A stretch of DNA of 64,000 nt from an uncultured Clostridia bacterium (GTDB lineage: Bacteria; Bacillota; Clostridia; Christensenellales; UBA1242). Positions 26,565-35,685 of this stretch are shown in pieces. The notes under the pieces were generated by a model. That model saw nothing but the letters and a program-made list of their open reading frames with translations, made no database searches and had not been told where the DNA came from. The stretch spans positions 218,192 through 282,191 of the forward strand of contig CALWKD010000004.1 of the NCBI GenBank assembly GCA_944381175.1. Direction: 5' to 3'. The position numbers and the translations under genes were made by a program. How positions within the stretch are numbered: the stretch's first letter is position 1; each line of letters starts with the position of its first letter.

Positions 26565-26918
26565 TCAAAATGTGTAAATCACAGCAAAAATGTAAACAAC
26601 CGTAATCACCACTGCAGAAACAACCCAACAAACCAGCCACCAAACTTTCTCTTTCCCTCTTGTCCAAGTGAAACCGAGCCCCAAGCAGACGATGTATGCC
26701 AAAGTTTCTCCAATCACTTGGAAAACTTTTGCAACAATCGGACTGTGTTCGTTGAAAGCAAGCCTAAACACCAAAGCAACCGCAATACAAATGCTTGCAA
26801 AGAAGCCTACCGCTCCCAAGATTTTTGTGACGGACGGAAAGCCAGTTTGTTTCGACTCAGTGGAGTTTGTTTGTTTAGAATTTTTTTTATCGTCATTAAA
26901 CTTAAACACTTTTCCCAT
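26565..26918 (-). CDS. Small membrane protein, unknown
   Basis: The 117-residue protein has a hydrophilic Lys/Asn/Ser-rich N-terminus (1-28) and three to four membrane segments (about 32-55, 62-82, 90-115). I use ATG 26918 (MGKVFKFN), because GGA lies at normal distance and the upstream ATG adds only three residues. No family recognised. It follows rny by about 45 bases. Confidence 0.62.
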   Translation of the reverse strand: MGKVFKFNDDKKNSKQTNSTESKQTGFPSVTKILGAVGFFASICIAVALVFRLAFNEHSPIVAKVFQVIGETLAYIVCLGLGFTWTRGKEKVWWLVCWVVSAVVITVVYIFAVIYTF

Positions 26919-26962
26919 AATAAACATCCAAGACTTTTTGTTTGCTTAAATTTTTATATGTT

Positions 26963-28543
26963 TTATTTTGCAGTTTCAGTGTATCTGCTTTCTCTTATGA
27001 CATTGACCTTGATTTGTCCAGGATACTGCATTTCGTTTTCGATCTTTGTTGCAATTTCCTTTGCCATAAACATCGCTTCACTGTCAGAAATTTGGTCAGG
27101 TTTAACAATAATTCTCACTTCTCTGCCCGCTTGAACAGCGAAAGATTTCTCCACGCCTTTGAAACCGTTTGCAATCTCTTCAAGTTGTTGAAGTCTCTTG
27201 ATATAATTTTCAAAACTGTCTCGTCTTGCACCAGGTCTTGAACTTGAGATTGCGTCAGCCACCTGAACAATCACAGCCTCAATGCTCTTAAACTCAACAT
27301 TGAAGTGGTGAGCCTCAATGCAGTGCACAACTGCCTCGCTCTCGCCATATTTTCTTGCAAGTTCCACACCGATTTGCACGTGAGTGCCTTCAAGTTCGTG
27401 GTCAAGTGCTTTTCCGATATCGTGCAGAAGCCCGCCACGCTTTGCGATTTTTGCATTTGCACCCATTTCGCTTGCCAAAAGTCCAGCAAGAATCGAGGTT
27501 TCAATGGAGTGTTTCAAAACGTTCTGCCCATAACTTGTCCTGTATTTAAGTCTACCAAGTGTCTTGACAAGTTCTGAATTTAAGTTGAAAATTCCAGTTT
27601 CATTGCAAGCCTCTTCGCCAGCCTGTTTGCAAGTTTTCTCAACTTCGTTTTGCATTTTTTCAACAATTTCTTCAATTCTTGTCGGATGTATTCTTCCGTC
27701 TGAGATAAGTTTCTCAAGAGAAAGCCTTGCCACCTCTCTTCTGATTGGGTCAAATCCAGAGATTGTGATTGACTCTGGCGTGTCGTCGACGATAAGTTCC
27801 ACACCAGTTGCGGACTCAATCGCCTTGATGTTTCTTCCCTCTCTGCCTATGATTCTTCCTTTCATTTCGTCATTTGGAAGTGAGACAACAGAGACAGTCA
27901 TTTCGCTTGTTGTTTCGGTTGCACATCTTTGAAGTGCCTGCCCGATAATCCAACGAGCCTTGTTTTCGCCTTCTTCCTTTGCGTCATCCTCAATTTTCTT
28001 GACGATGAGTGCAGCCTCTTTCTGAGCATCAGATTTCATCTTTGAAACAAGTTCGTCTTTTGCTTCCTGTTTTGAAAGATGAGCGGTTTTTTCAAGTTGT
28101 TCCAAAATCTGAGCCTTGGCGTCTTCCTGCTCCGCCTTTATTTTTTCAACATCTTCTCTTGCTTTTGCGAGGTTTTTCTTTTCCTCATCGAGTTGCTCGC
28201 TCTTTTTGTCGACTGCAAGTTCCTTTTTCTCGATGTATTCTTCTCTTTGGTTGAGTCTTTCTTCAAGTTTCACAACCTCATTTCTTCTTTCTTTAACCTC
28301 TTGCTCAACCTCATCTTTAAGTTTTTGAGATTGCTCTTTACTTTCAAGAATCGCTTCTTTTTTTATTGTCTTTGCTTCTGCGTACGCATCTTCAATAATT
28401 TTAATTGCATTAGATTTATTTTTTTGCAGTTTCCTGTCATTAACAAATTTAAAAACAAAGAAACCAATTATAAGTCCAACCACGATAAAAACCGGGCTCA
28501 ATCCCCAAGCGACAGCAGAAGAAGCACAAATCAAACTAATCAT
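26963..28543 (-). CDS. rny: Ribonuclease Y
   Basis: RNase Y is the membrane-bound endoribonuclease that starts mRNA decay in Firmicutes. The 526-residue protein has an N-terminal membrane segment (about 12-32) and a long charged coiled-coil (35-200). Next comes the KH domain with IGREGRNIKAIE near 232. The HD domain is near 345-440 (HSIETSILAGLLASEMG, GGLLHDIGKALDHE, EAHHFNVEF). The C-terminus ends VNVIRESRYTETAK, close to the canonical VTVIRE tail. Confidence 0.97.
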   Translation of the reverse strand: MISLICASSAVAWGLSPVFIVVGLIIGFFVFKFVNDRKLQKNKSNAIKIIEDAYAEAKTIKKEAILESKEQSQKLKDEVEQEVKERRNEVVKLEERLNQREEYIEKKELAVDKKSEQLDEEKKNLAKAREDVEKIKAEQEDAKAQILEQLEKTAHLSKQEAKDELVSKMKSDAQKEAALIVKKIEDDAKEEGENKARWIIGQALQRCATETTSEMTVSVVSLPNDEMKGRIIGREGRNIKAIESATGVELIVDDTPESITISGFDPIRREVARLSLEKLISDGRIHPTRIEEIVEKMQNEVEKTCKQAGEEACNETGIFNLNSELVKTLGRLKYRTSYGQNVLKHSIETSILAGLLASEMGANAKIAKRGGLLHDIGKALDHELEGTHVQIGVELARKYGESEAVVHCIEAHHFNVEFKSIEAVIVQVADAISSSRPGARRDSFENYIKRLQQLEEIANGFKGVEKSFAVQAGREVRIIVKPDQISDSEAMFMAKEIATKIENEMQYPGQIKVNVIRESRYTETAK

Positions 28544-28582
28544 CTTCTTCTCTCCCCTTTTAAAGTTGTTGCCCTTTTAGAC

Positions 28583-28622
28583 GAAAAATAAAAGGCAAAC
28601 CACTTGTTTTAAGTTTACCTTT
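28583..28622 (-). terminator. Terminator after the 214-residue gene
   Basis: Leftward, AAAGGTAAAC pairs with GTTTGCCTTT through one U-G, followed by a T-run. It pairs cleanly only in the leftward RNA, matching the gene ending at 28706. Confidence 0.8.
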
Positions 28623-28705
28623 TTTCAACCTCTTTGTCAAACAATTTGAGATATTTTTATTATTTATATATTAAATGTATATATGCACCAAGTTTAAGCG
28701 GAGAT

Positions 28706-29350
28706 TTATTCTCCCTTTCCACCACCTTTGCTTGCCTCTTTTTGAGCAACAGAAATGGCCATTCTGAGTAGGTCTTGTTCTTTATTGCTTATCCTACTCT
28801 GCTCTCCGCCTGTTATATCCGACTCTCGAATTGTCACAGTCAAGCCTCTTATGTCAAGACGATTTTTGTCAAAATCAACATTGATATGTCCAGTGCCTTC
28901 CCTTATGCTCTCTGCCTGAATTTCCGCAATTTCTTCAGAAGTTGGCAAAATGTAATCACTCAAATGCCTTCCGTTCTCCATAGCATCCGAAAGATAAACT
29001 GGGCAGTCCAAAATATATGACGGATATGGATTTTTCCTGTATAAATCTACAGGAATACCCTTTGAATTTTTGACAACACGATGTCTTTTTGGCACGATAC
29101 ACTCCCTTTTGAGAGTAAATCTGAATCTAAGAAAGGAGTTTTTGATAAAATCTTCCCTTGTTTCAAATTCTAAATTTTCATCGTTTCTAAAAATAGGCTG
29201 ACAACTGTCAAGGACAGTGTAGACAATTGGGAAATACCCCGTGTAATCTGCGACAGAACCGCCAGTCAGTTTGTTTAGTGCTTTGCATAACTGTCTCAAA
29301 TTGACTTTGTATTCTTGATTTTTCTCTTCCTGGTTCAAATTCTCTTCCAT
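28706..29350 (-). CDS. Uncharacterised 214-residue soluble protein
   Basis: I do not recognise a family. The protein starts with an acidic stretch (MEENLNQEEKNQ). It has a middle section with a CPVYLSDAM motif near residue 121 and a conserved-looking RKNPYPSYILDCP, and ends in a Gly/Lys-rich tail. No membrane span. The ATG at 29350 follows GGAGGAGAA, and a near-perfect promoter lies at 29373-29401. It is a single-gene unit between clpX and rny. Confidence 0.72.
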   Translation of the reverse strand: MEENLNQEEKNQEYKVNLRQLCKALNKLTGGSVADYTGYFPIVYTVLDSCQPIFRNDENLEFETREDFIKNSFLRFRFTLKRECIVPKRHRVVKNSKGIPVDLYRKNPYPSYILDCPVYLSDAMENGRHLSDYILPTSEEIAEIQAESIREGTGHINVDFDKNRLDIRGLTVTIRESDITGGEQSRISNKEQDLLRMAISVAQKEASKGGGKGE

Positions 29351-29372
29351 TTCTCCTCCAAATGCTATATGC

Positions 29373-29401
29373 AGTATAACACAGATAGGACAAAATGTCA
29401 A
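29373..29401 (-). promoter_or_regulatory. Promoter for the 214-residue gene
   Basis: Leftward TTGACA (29396-29401) and TATACT (29373-29378) are 17 bases apart, 22 bases before the start. Confidence 0.9.
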
Positions 29402-29426
29402 TGTCATTTTTTTGACAAGATTTCCA

Positions 29427-29454
29427 CAAAAAAGAGTAGGTTTGAAGCCTACTC
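29427..29454 (-). terminator. Terminator after clpX
   Basis: GAGTAGG (29434-29440) and CCTACTC (29448-29454) form the stem. Read leftward it runs into six T. It closes tig-clpP-clpX. Confidence 0.88.
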
Positions 29455-29495
29455 AAAATTTTGCAAATACTTTTAAACCGCCAAAGCAAAGCAGA

Positions 29496-30794
29496 CTAAA
29501 CCGCCTCTTTGTCGCCCTTTTGCTCGGAATTTCTCTTTATCAAAATTGGTGCTTTTCCATTTTCAAAAAAGTCTTTTGTTATGATAATTTTTTCATAGAC
29601 TTTTGGGTCTGGAAGGTCAAACATAAGTTCGAGCATACGATTTTCCATAATCGTTCTTATGCCTCTTGCCCCAGTTTTGAGGTCAATTGCCTGCTTTGCG
29701 ATGTAAGAAATCGCATCGTCCTCAAAATCAATATCAAACCCGTCAATTTTGAACAATTGCTTGTATTGTTTGATAAGCGAATTTCTCGGCTCAACCAAAA
29801 TCTTTTCGAGTGCTTTTTGGTCAAGTTCGTCAAGCCCAGTGACGATCGGAAGTCTGCCAACAAATTCTGGAATAAGTCCAAATTTGATAAGGTCATCAGG
29901 TTGGACATCTTTGTTGAAGTCGATTTTTTTCTTTTCGCTGGAATTTTTGATGTCAGCATTGAAGCCGATTGCGGAAGAGGAGAGACGCTTGTTTATGATA
30001 TCCTCAAGTCCAACAAAAGCCCCACCACAGATAAACAAAATGTTTGTGGTGTCAATTTGAATCATTTCTTGTTGCGGATGCTTTCTTCCGCCTTGTGGTG
30101 GAACGCTCGCAATGGTGCTTTCGATGATTTTCAAAAGTGCCTGTTGGACACCCTCACCGCCGACATCTCTTGTGAGCGAACGATTTTCGCTTTTTCTTGA
30201 GAGTTTGTCGATTTCGTCGATATAAATAATTCCTCTTTGAGCCTTTTCGATGTCATAATCTGCATTTTGAATAAGTTTCAAAAGGACATTTTCAACATCT
30301 TCACCGACATAGCCCGCTTCTGTCAGAGTCGTTGCGTCGGCGATTGCAAACGGAACATCCAAAATCTTTGCCAAAGTTTTGACGAGAAGAGTCTTTCCCG
30401 ACCCAGTAGGTCCAATCATCAAGATGTTGCTCTTTTCAAGTTCCAAAACATTCTTGACGTTTCCATCTTCCTTGCTTTTCCTTGCATTGAGTTTGTTGTG
30501 GTAGTTGTAATTTATTCTTTTATAGTGGTTGAAGACTGCGACAGAAAGGACTTTTTTCGCCTGCTCCTGCCCAATCACGAAACTATCCAAACTCTTTTTG
30601 ATATCCTTTGGAGATGGCACAACCAAATCTTTGTAGACCTTGAGTTTCATAGTCTCTTCTTTGATTATGTCCGCACAAATTCTTATGCAATCGTCACAGA
30701 TAAAAGCATCGCCATTTGGGCTTGCAATCAGTTTTTTTGCTGCTTTTTGCGGTTTGCCACAGAAAGTGCAAGAACACATTTCGATATCTTTCAT
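29496..30794 (-). CDS. clpX: ATP-dependent Clp protease ATPase subunit ClpX
   Basis: ClpX unfolds substrates for ClpP. The 432-residue protein has the N-terminal zinc finger (CTFCGKP, then CDDCIRIC near 34-41), Walker A ([17 protein letters not shown]) near 126, the GYVG pore loop near 166, Walker B ([15 protein letters not shown]) near 190, and an [15 protein letters not shown] stretch near 240. IEFVGRLP-like sensor residues ([11 protein letters not shown]) lie near 310. It follows clpP by eight bases, consistent with one transcript. Confidence 0.97.
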   Translation of the reverse strand: MKDIEMCSCTFCGKPQKAAKKLIASPNGDAFICDDCIRICADIIKEETMKLKVYKDLVVPSPKDIKKSLDSFVIGQEQAKKVLSVAVFNHYKRINYNYHNKLNARKSKEDGNVKNVLELEKSNILMIGPTGSGKTLLVKTLAKILDVPFAIADATTLTEAGYVGEDVENVLLKLIQNADYDIEKAQRGIIYIDEIDKLSRKSENRSLTRDVGGEGVQQALLKIIESTIASVPPQGGRKHPQQEMIQIDTTNILFICGGAFVGLEDIINKRLSSSAIGFNADIKNSSEKKKIDFNKDVQPDDLIKFGLIPEFVGRLPIVTGLDELDQKALEKILVEPRNSLIKQYKQLFKIDGFDIDFEDDAISYIAKQAIDLKTGARGIRTIMENRMLELMFDLPDPKVYEKIIITKDFFENGKAPILIKRNSEQKGDKEAV

Positions 30795-30802
30795 AAAACC
30801 CC

Positions 30803-31393
30803 TTATTTCTTTGCTTTTCTAGTCACAAAAATCTCGTCAATCAAACCATACTCTTTTGCTTCCTCAGCGGACATATAATTGTCTCTGTCGGTGTCTTTTT
30901 CGATTTCTTTGATTGACTTTCCTGTGTTTTCACTCAAGATTTTGTTGAGTTTGTTTTTAATATTCTTTATATGCTTTGCCTGAATTTCGATGTCACTTGC
31001 CTGACCTTGAGTGCCACCGAGTGGTTGGTGAATCATAATCTCGCTGTTTGGCAATGCATAACGCTTGCCCTTCGTTCCGCTTGAAAGAAGGAAAGCACCC
31101 ATTGATGCCGCAAGACCGATGCAGATTGTTGAAACATCGCACTTGATGTAATTCATCGTGTCATAGATTGCCATACCAGCACTGACAGAACCGCCAGGGC
31201 TGTTTATATAAAAGAATATATCTTTGTCTGGATTTTTACCTTCCAAATAAATAAGTTGTGCAATGATGATGTTTGCCGTGTTGTCATCGACCTCGCCCGT
31301 CAAGAAGATAATTCTGTCCTCAAGCAGACGAGAGTAGATGTCATAAGACCTTTCACCAGCACCAGATTGGTCAACGACCATTGGAACCAACAT
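30803..31393 (-). CDS. clpP: ATP-dependent Clp protease proteolytic subunit ClpP
   Basis: ClpP is the serine protease core that works with ClpX. The 196-residue protein has catalytic Ser97 in GLAASMGAF and His122 in MIHQPLGG, with the Asp following near 171 in [11 protein letters not shown]. The N-terminal loop reads [26 protein letters not shown] lies eight bases before the ATG. The order tig-clpP-clpX is standard in Firmicutes. Confidence 0.98.
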   Translation of the reverse strand: MLVPMVVDQSGAGERSYDIYSRLLEDRIIFLTGEVDDNTANIIIAQLIYLEGKNPDKDIFFYINSPGGSVSAGMAIYDTMNYIKCDVSTICIGLAASMGAFLLSSGTKGKRYALPNSEIMIHQPLGGTQGQASDIEIQAKHIKNIKNKLNKILSENTGKSIKEIEKDTDRDNYMSAEEAKEYGLIDEIFVTRKAKK

Positions 31394-31483
31394 TTTAAAC
31401 CTCCTAAATTTTCAAATAGCGAAATCTAAATTGAATTTTAAGTTTTTGCATTTAAGTTTTGACAAAATGAGATGCTGAAAAAG

Positions 31484-32734
31484 TTATTCCTCAACAATTT
31501 CAAATTTGTTGTTTTCTTTCAAGAAAGCGTGAAGTTTGTCAAGGAGAGCCTCATTTTCTCTTCTAACTATTTCGTTTTCGTCTTTTGTAACTTTTTGAAT
31601 TTGAGAAATTTCATCAGCAGTCAAACTAATCTTGTTTTCTTCAAGAAGTTTTCTGTAAATATAACGAGTTTTAATCATCATCAAAGTTCTTTCTCTCGTG
31701 TTTTTCAAGAAGTTTTCCAAGTTTGAACCAGTCTGCTTGAGATAATCTTCAACAGTCACATTGTAAACCTTCAAAGCCTCAGTGAGTCTGTTGAGTTCGT
31801 CAGTGACAGAACGCTCAATCATAGAGTCAGGAATTTCAATATTGGTATTTTTGAGAAGATACTCGCGAATAACATATTGAATTTCATTGTCTTGTTGATT
31901 GTCTTTCATACTTTGAATATGAGCAGTCAAATCTTTTTTATACTCCTCAACCGTTTCAAATTCTGTCGTATCAGCAATAAACTTGTCATTAAGTTCTGGC
32001 AAAGACTTTTCTCTGACGTCTTTGATTGTAACTTTGAAAAGAGCCTTTTTGCCTTGAAATTCGCCTGCGTGGTAGTTTTCTGGGAAAGTCACCTTGACAT
32101 CAACAACTTCACCCTTTTTGTGTCCAACAAGTTGGTCCTCAAAGGTGTCAATAAAGGTGTGAGAGCCGATTTCAAGAGGATAGTTTTCTCCTGCACCGCC
32201 GTCAAAAGCGACATCGTCAATATATCCCACAAAATCAATCAAAACGCTGTCACCCACTTTAACTTCTCTATCAACGCTCTCATATTTTGCGTTGTCATCA
32301 AGCAAGTGGTGAATTTCGTGTTCAATTTCACCCTCGGTGACTTTGCTGTCGTGAATTTTGAAAGTTTGACCTTTGTAATCACACAATTTGAAATCAGGAA
32401 CAATTTCAAACAAGATTTTCATCTTGAGTCCCTTGTCGATTGTGTAACTTTCAAACTTAGTTGTTGGCATAGCAACAGGCTCAAGTTCTGGATTTTGGTC
32501 CAAAACCTCATTGATTGTCTTGTTCACGAAATACTCAACAGTATCCTCAAAGAAAACGCCGTCTCCGAAAGTCTTTTCAATAACTTTTCTTGGAGCGTGA
32601 CCTTTTCTGAAACCTTCAACATTGAATTTCGATTTTGAAGCCTCGTAAACTTTTTGAACTCCCTCTTCCCATTCTGTTGGGTCGATAGAAAGTTCGATTT
32701 CAACTTTTGTGTTTTCTTTTTTCAAATTATACAT
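31484..32734 (-). CDS. tig: Trigger factor
   Basis: Trigger factor is the ribosome-bound chaperone with peptidyl-prolyl isomerase activity. The 416-residue protein has the ribosome-binding signature GFRKGHAPRKVIEKTFG near residue 40, the FKBP-type domain from about 150 to 235 (VLIDFVGYIDDVAFDGG), and the helical C-terminal domain after 245. ATG 32734 follows CTGGAGG by eight bases; an upstream ATG lacks a site. Confidence 0.97.
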   Translation of the reverse strand: MYNLKKENTKVEIELSIDPTEWEEGVQKVYEASKSKFNVEGFRKGHAPRKVIEKTFGDGVFFEDTVEYFVNKTINEVLDQNPELEPVAMPTTKFESYTIDKGLKMKILFEIVPDFKLCDYKGQTFKIHDSKVTEGEIEHEIHHLLDDNAKYESVDREVKVGDSVLIDFVGYIDDVAFDGGAGENYPLEIGSHTFIDTFEDQLVGHKKGEVVDVKVTFPENYHAGEFQGKKALFKVTIKDVREKSLPELNDKFIADTTEFETVEEYKKDLTAHIQSMKDNQQDNEIQYVIREYLLKNTNIEIPDSMIERSVTDELNRLTEALKVYNVTVEDYLKQTGSNLENFLKNTRERTLMMIKTRYIYRKLLEENKISLTADEISQIQKVTKDENEIVRRENEALLDKLHAFLKENNKFEIVEE

Positions 32735-32772
32735 AGATAATACCTCCAGGTTGTTCATTTGTTAACCACTTG

Positions 32773-32801
32773 ATTTTACCACAACAATTTCAAAAATGCA
32801 A
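32773..32801 (-). promoter_or_regulatory. Promoter of tig-clpP-clpX
   Basis: Leftward TTGCAT (32796-32801) and an extended -10 TGGTAAAAT (TAAAAT at 32773-32778) are 17 bases apart. No CtsR operator was recognised. Confidence 0.7.
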
Positions 32802-32971
32802 ATAATATTGTCAATAAAAATAGATTTTTCATAAACTAACTGAAATATATTTTTTTTCGACTGATTTCGACACAATCACAAAAACTTCAACAATTTTACA
32901 CGCTCAAATGAAGATTTTTTCCCGCAATTTTGGACAATCTATGCGAAAAATCAATTTTATATCAAAAAAAT

Positions 32972-33000
32972 TTGGCAAAAAATTTTGAATTTGGTATAAT
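32972..33000 (+). promoter_or_regulatory. Promoter of the tyrosine recombinase, leaderless geometry
   Basis: TTGGCA (32972-32977) and TATAAT (32995-33000) are 17 bases apart with TGG before the -10. The ATG at 33007 begins six bases after the -10, at the predicted +1. Confidence 0.82.
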
Positions 33001-33006
33001 TTGAAT

Positions 33007-34044
33007 ATGAAAAATTTGACATATTATGAGAAACGAGACCTGAAAAATATGCAAAAAATCGGAGAATATCTTCAAACTCTCCCAGATTATTGCTATGATT
33101 TTTTCACAGGGATTGAAAACAACACATCAAGCCTAACCCGCCTAAATTACGCTATGGATTTGAAGGTGTTTTTCGAGTATTTGGAGCAGTATGTGATAAG
33201 AAAGCCGAAAATAGAAATCACGCTCAAGGACTTGGACTCTCTTCAAGCAAGAAATATTGAAAATTATCTTTCCTATTTGTCATATTACAAAAACGGCGAA
33301 AATATGCAGAAAAACAACGAAAGAGGAAAAGCCAGAAAACTTGCAAGTGTCCGAAGTTTCTTCAAATATCTTTTCAATCACGACCTAATTTTGTCAAATG
33401 TTGCAAGCAAAATTCAAACTCCAAAACTGCACAGCAAAGAGATTATAAGGCTTGAAAAAGACGAAGTGCAAAGGATGCTTGATGCGGTGCAATCTCCAAC
33501 ATCTTTTTCCGAGCACCAAAAGAATTACAACAAAAACACAACAGTCCGAGACAACGCAATCGTCACCTTATTTCTTGGCACAGGCATAAGAATTTCCGAA
33601 CTTGTGGGACTTAACATCGAGGACTTCGACTTTTCACAGGACGCATTCAAAGTGACAAGAAAAGGTGGGAATCAAGCAATTTTGTATTTTTCAAAAGAGG
33701 TCACAAATGCACTGCAGTCTTGGCTTGAGAAAAGAAAAACGATGAACATTGACCCAAACGAACACGCGATGTTTGTCTCCCTTCAAAATAGGAGAATTTG
33801 TGTCAGAGCGGTTGAGAATTTGGTTAAAAAATTTGCAAAAGAAAGTGCTCCGCTGAAAAAAATCTCTCCGCACAAACTTCGTTCGACTTTTGGCACAAAC
33901 TTGTATAGAGAGACCAAGGACATCTACATTGTCGCCGATGTTTTGGGGCATAAAGATGTAAACACCACCAAAAAGCATTACGCCGCAATAAACGAAGATA
34001 TGCGAAAGTCAGTCGCAAATGTAATCAAACTTCGTCAAGACTAA
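33007..34044 (+). CDS. Tyrosine site-specific recombinase (XerC/XerS-like)
   Basis: The 345-residue protein has an N-terminal helical core-binding domain (about 1-130). The catalytic domain has the Arg in GTGIRISELVGL near 198, the Lys in TRKGGNQ near 220, His-x-x-Arg in SPHKLRSTFG near 292, His in DVLGHKDVNTTKKHY near 318, and the nucleophile Tyr near 325. The N-terminal layout (LPDYCYDFF, LTRLNYAMDLKVFFEYL) resembles XerS-type chromosome-dimer recombinases more than phage integrases. No att or dif site was identified nearby. The ATG sits exactly at the predicted transcription start, so the mRNA may be leaderless. Confidence 0.88.
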   Translation: MKNLTYYEKRDLKNMQKIGEYLQTLPDYCYDFFTGIENNTSSLTRLNYAMDLKVFFEYLEQYVIRKPKIEITLKDLDSLQARNIENYLSYLSYYKNGENMQKNNERGKARKLASVRSFFKYLFNHDLILSNVASKIQTPKLHSKEIIRLEKDEVQRMLDAVQSPTSFSEHQKNYNKNTTVRDNAIVTLFLGTGIRISELVGLNIEDFDFSQDAFKVTRKGGNQAILYFSKEVTNALQSWLEKRKTMNIDPNEHAMFVSLQNRRICVRAVENLVKKFAKESAPLKKISPHKLRSTFGTNLYRETKDIYIVADVLGHKDVNTTKKHYAAINEDMRKSVANVIKLRQD

Positions 34045-34132
34045 CCTTGCCAAAGAGTTTGAATGTGTAAAGCAATTTTGTCAGAAGAGAAATCAAAAAC
34101 AAATCTTATTGTTAAATTTAGACAAGATCTTA

Positions 34133-34183
34133 TTGCATAATACAATATGTTGTGTGATATGCATTGCATAATACACAATATAT
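34133..34183. repeat. GTATTATGCAA palindromic element, copy D
   Basis: TTGCATAATAC occurs twice (34133 and 34164 regions) around GTTGTGTGATATGCA, giving overlapping inverted and direct repeats of the family core. It lies between the convergent recombinase and spoIVB genes. Confidence 0.75.
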
Positions 34184-34224
34184 AAAAATAAAACTACAAA
34201 ATAAACTTGCGGTTTTATTTTTTA
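34184..34224. terminator. Bidirectional terminator between xer-like gene and spoIVB
   Basis: AAAAATAAAAC (34184-34194) pairs with GTTTTATTTTT (34212-34222). A- and T-runs on both sides let it work in both directions. Confidence 0.65.
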
Positions 34225-34322
34225 ATTTCAACAATTACTTCTCCTATAATTCCTTTCCATTCAAATTTTTGCAACCCATTTTATCAAAGTTTTCATTGTT
34301 GTGTTCCTTTCTATCATTCTCT

Positions 34323-35498
34323 TTACACCATCCAGTCGACGTAAACGCCATAACCTTTCGTTGGGTCGGACATAAAGACATGCGTGACCGCTCCGATTAT
34401 CTTGCCATTTTGCATAATTGGCGACCCGCTCATTCCCTGCACAATTCCGCCAGTGAGTTCGATTAGTCTTTTGTCTTTAACTCTGAAAATCAAACTTTTG
34501 TCGTCTGCAGATTTTTGGTAGTTTGCTTTGATAATCTCGATGTCGTATTCTTCTCTTATTCCACTTATGCTTGAAACGATTTTTGCCTCACCCAATGTGA
34601 CACCAAGCCTTCCGCCAAGTTTCGCGGTCAAATTTTCGTCAACAAGCCCCTCGACATCTTGCAAAATTCCACTCACTCCAAATTTGTTGTTTTTCTTTAT
34701 ATCTCCCTTGCTTTCTGCATTTGATGAGAATACGCAACGCAGTTCTCCAGGCGAATTTCTCTTTCCTTTGTTAATTCCAATCAAACTGCACTGGAAGACC
34801 TCTCCACTTGAAACAGGCACAATATTTTCACCACTCCCATCGACAATTGGATGTCCCAACGCTCCATATTCGTGACTTTTTGTGTTAACAAAGGTCAAAG
34901 TCCCGACGCCAGCGACATTGTCCTTGACCAAAACGCCAAGTCTCAAACGTCCCGTATCATCGTCTTTGTAGGTTTTAATCAAAGTTTTGAGAGTTTTGTT
35001 TTTCCTCAAGACTTTCACCTCAACCTCGTCTTTGCCGTTTTGAAGAGCCTCGGAAATATTGTCCAAACTCTCGACTGGTTTGTCGTCAATTTCCGTGATT
35101 ATGTCTCCCTCTTTAAGTTTCTCAAGTGTCTCCTCGTTTTGTCTGCTGACGACAATCGCACCCTCTGTGTTTATCTCAAGTCCAATCGGCACTCCGCCGA
35201 CATAATATTGTTCATCGCTTACAAGTTTGACTGAGACTTTTTTGATAGGGATAAACCCAAACAATTTAAAAACGATCTCACCCTCTTGTCCCTTTTGTCC
35301 AGACACGCCCTTATCTTTATCTTTTAACTCCGCCTTGATGAAATGTCCAAAGGTGTTGTTTTCGTTGGCAATCTCAACATCTTCATAATCTGCAAGAAAG
35401 CCATCCTCAATGGAATTTAACAATTGCACGGGAGAAAGAATCAGAAAAGTTAAACATAACATCAACGTCATTATTATCAAAGAAAACCTATGTCTCAT
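34323..35498 (-). CDS. spoIVB: SpoIVB-type serine peptidase (sporulation stage IV)
   Basis: SpoIVB is secreted from the forespore into the intermembrane space. There it cleaves SpoIVFA, triggering sigma-K activation in the mother cell. The 391-residue protein has one N-terminal membrane segment (about 7-26), a PDZ domain near 105-175 (LKEGDIITEIDDKPVESL), and the S55 peptidase domain. The catalytic His is in YGALGHPIVDG near 215 and the Ser in VQGMSGSPIMQNGK near 359. No Shine-Dalgarno site precedes the ATG; a forespore-type promoter sits seven bases upstream. It is the best evidence for sporulation ancestry in this window. Confidence 0.94.
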   Translation of the reverse strand: MRHRFSLIIMTLMLCLTFLILSPVQLLNSIEDGFLADYEDVEIANENNTFGHFIKAELKDKDKGVSGQKGQEGEIVFKLFGFIPIKKVSVKLVSDEQYYVGGVPIGLEINTEGAIVVSRQNEETLEKLKEGDIITEIDDKPVESLDNISEALQNGKDEVEVKVLRKNKTLKTLIKTYKDDDTGRLRLGVLVKDNVAGVGTLTFVNTKSHEYGALGHPIVDGSGENIVPVSSGEVFQCSLIGINKGKRNSPGELRCVFSSNAESKGDIKKNNKFGVSGILQDVEGLVDENLTAKLGGRLGVTLGEAKIVSSISGIREEYDIEIIKANYQKSADDKSLIFRVKDKRLIELTGGIVQGMSGSPIMQNGKIIGAVTHVFMSDPTKGYGVYVDWMV

Positions 35499-35505
35499 AC
35501 GCTTT

Positions 35506-35535
35506 TAGGATGTGAAAATAAGGCCAAATTATGCA
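35506..35535 (-). promoter_or_regulatory. Possible sigma-G/sigma-F promoter for spoIVB
   Basis: Leftward TGCATA (35530-35535) and CATCCTA (35506-35512) are 17 bases apart, close to the TGAATA-CATACTA pattern of sigma-G. The ATG follows seven bases later. In Bacillus subtilis spoIVB is transcribed by sigma-F and sigma-G. No sigma-A hexamers are seen here. Confidence 0.5.
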
Positions 35536-35685
35536 AATTCAAGCCTCAAAATCAGCACAAGTCACCCTCTGCCATAAGACTTTCGACCGTTTGGGAATTT
35601 GTTTTATTTCAAATTTTTAAAGCGAGATTTTCTTAACGCACAAACGCAAGCATCCGCCACAATAAGCCCCAAACATATCAAGTTT

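Noticed and set aside
28079..28591. Long rightward frame rich in Phe and Leu opposite rny
   Set aside because: It is the antisense of the Lys/Glu-rich coiled-coil of RNase Y, a common composition artefact.
33007..34044. The tyrosine recombinase as the integrase of the phage block
   Set aside because: It is 19 kb away from the block, lies among core genes, and its N-terminal region looks like XerS-type housekeeping recombinases.
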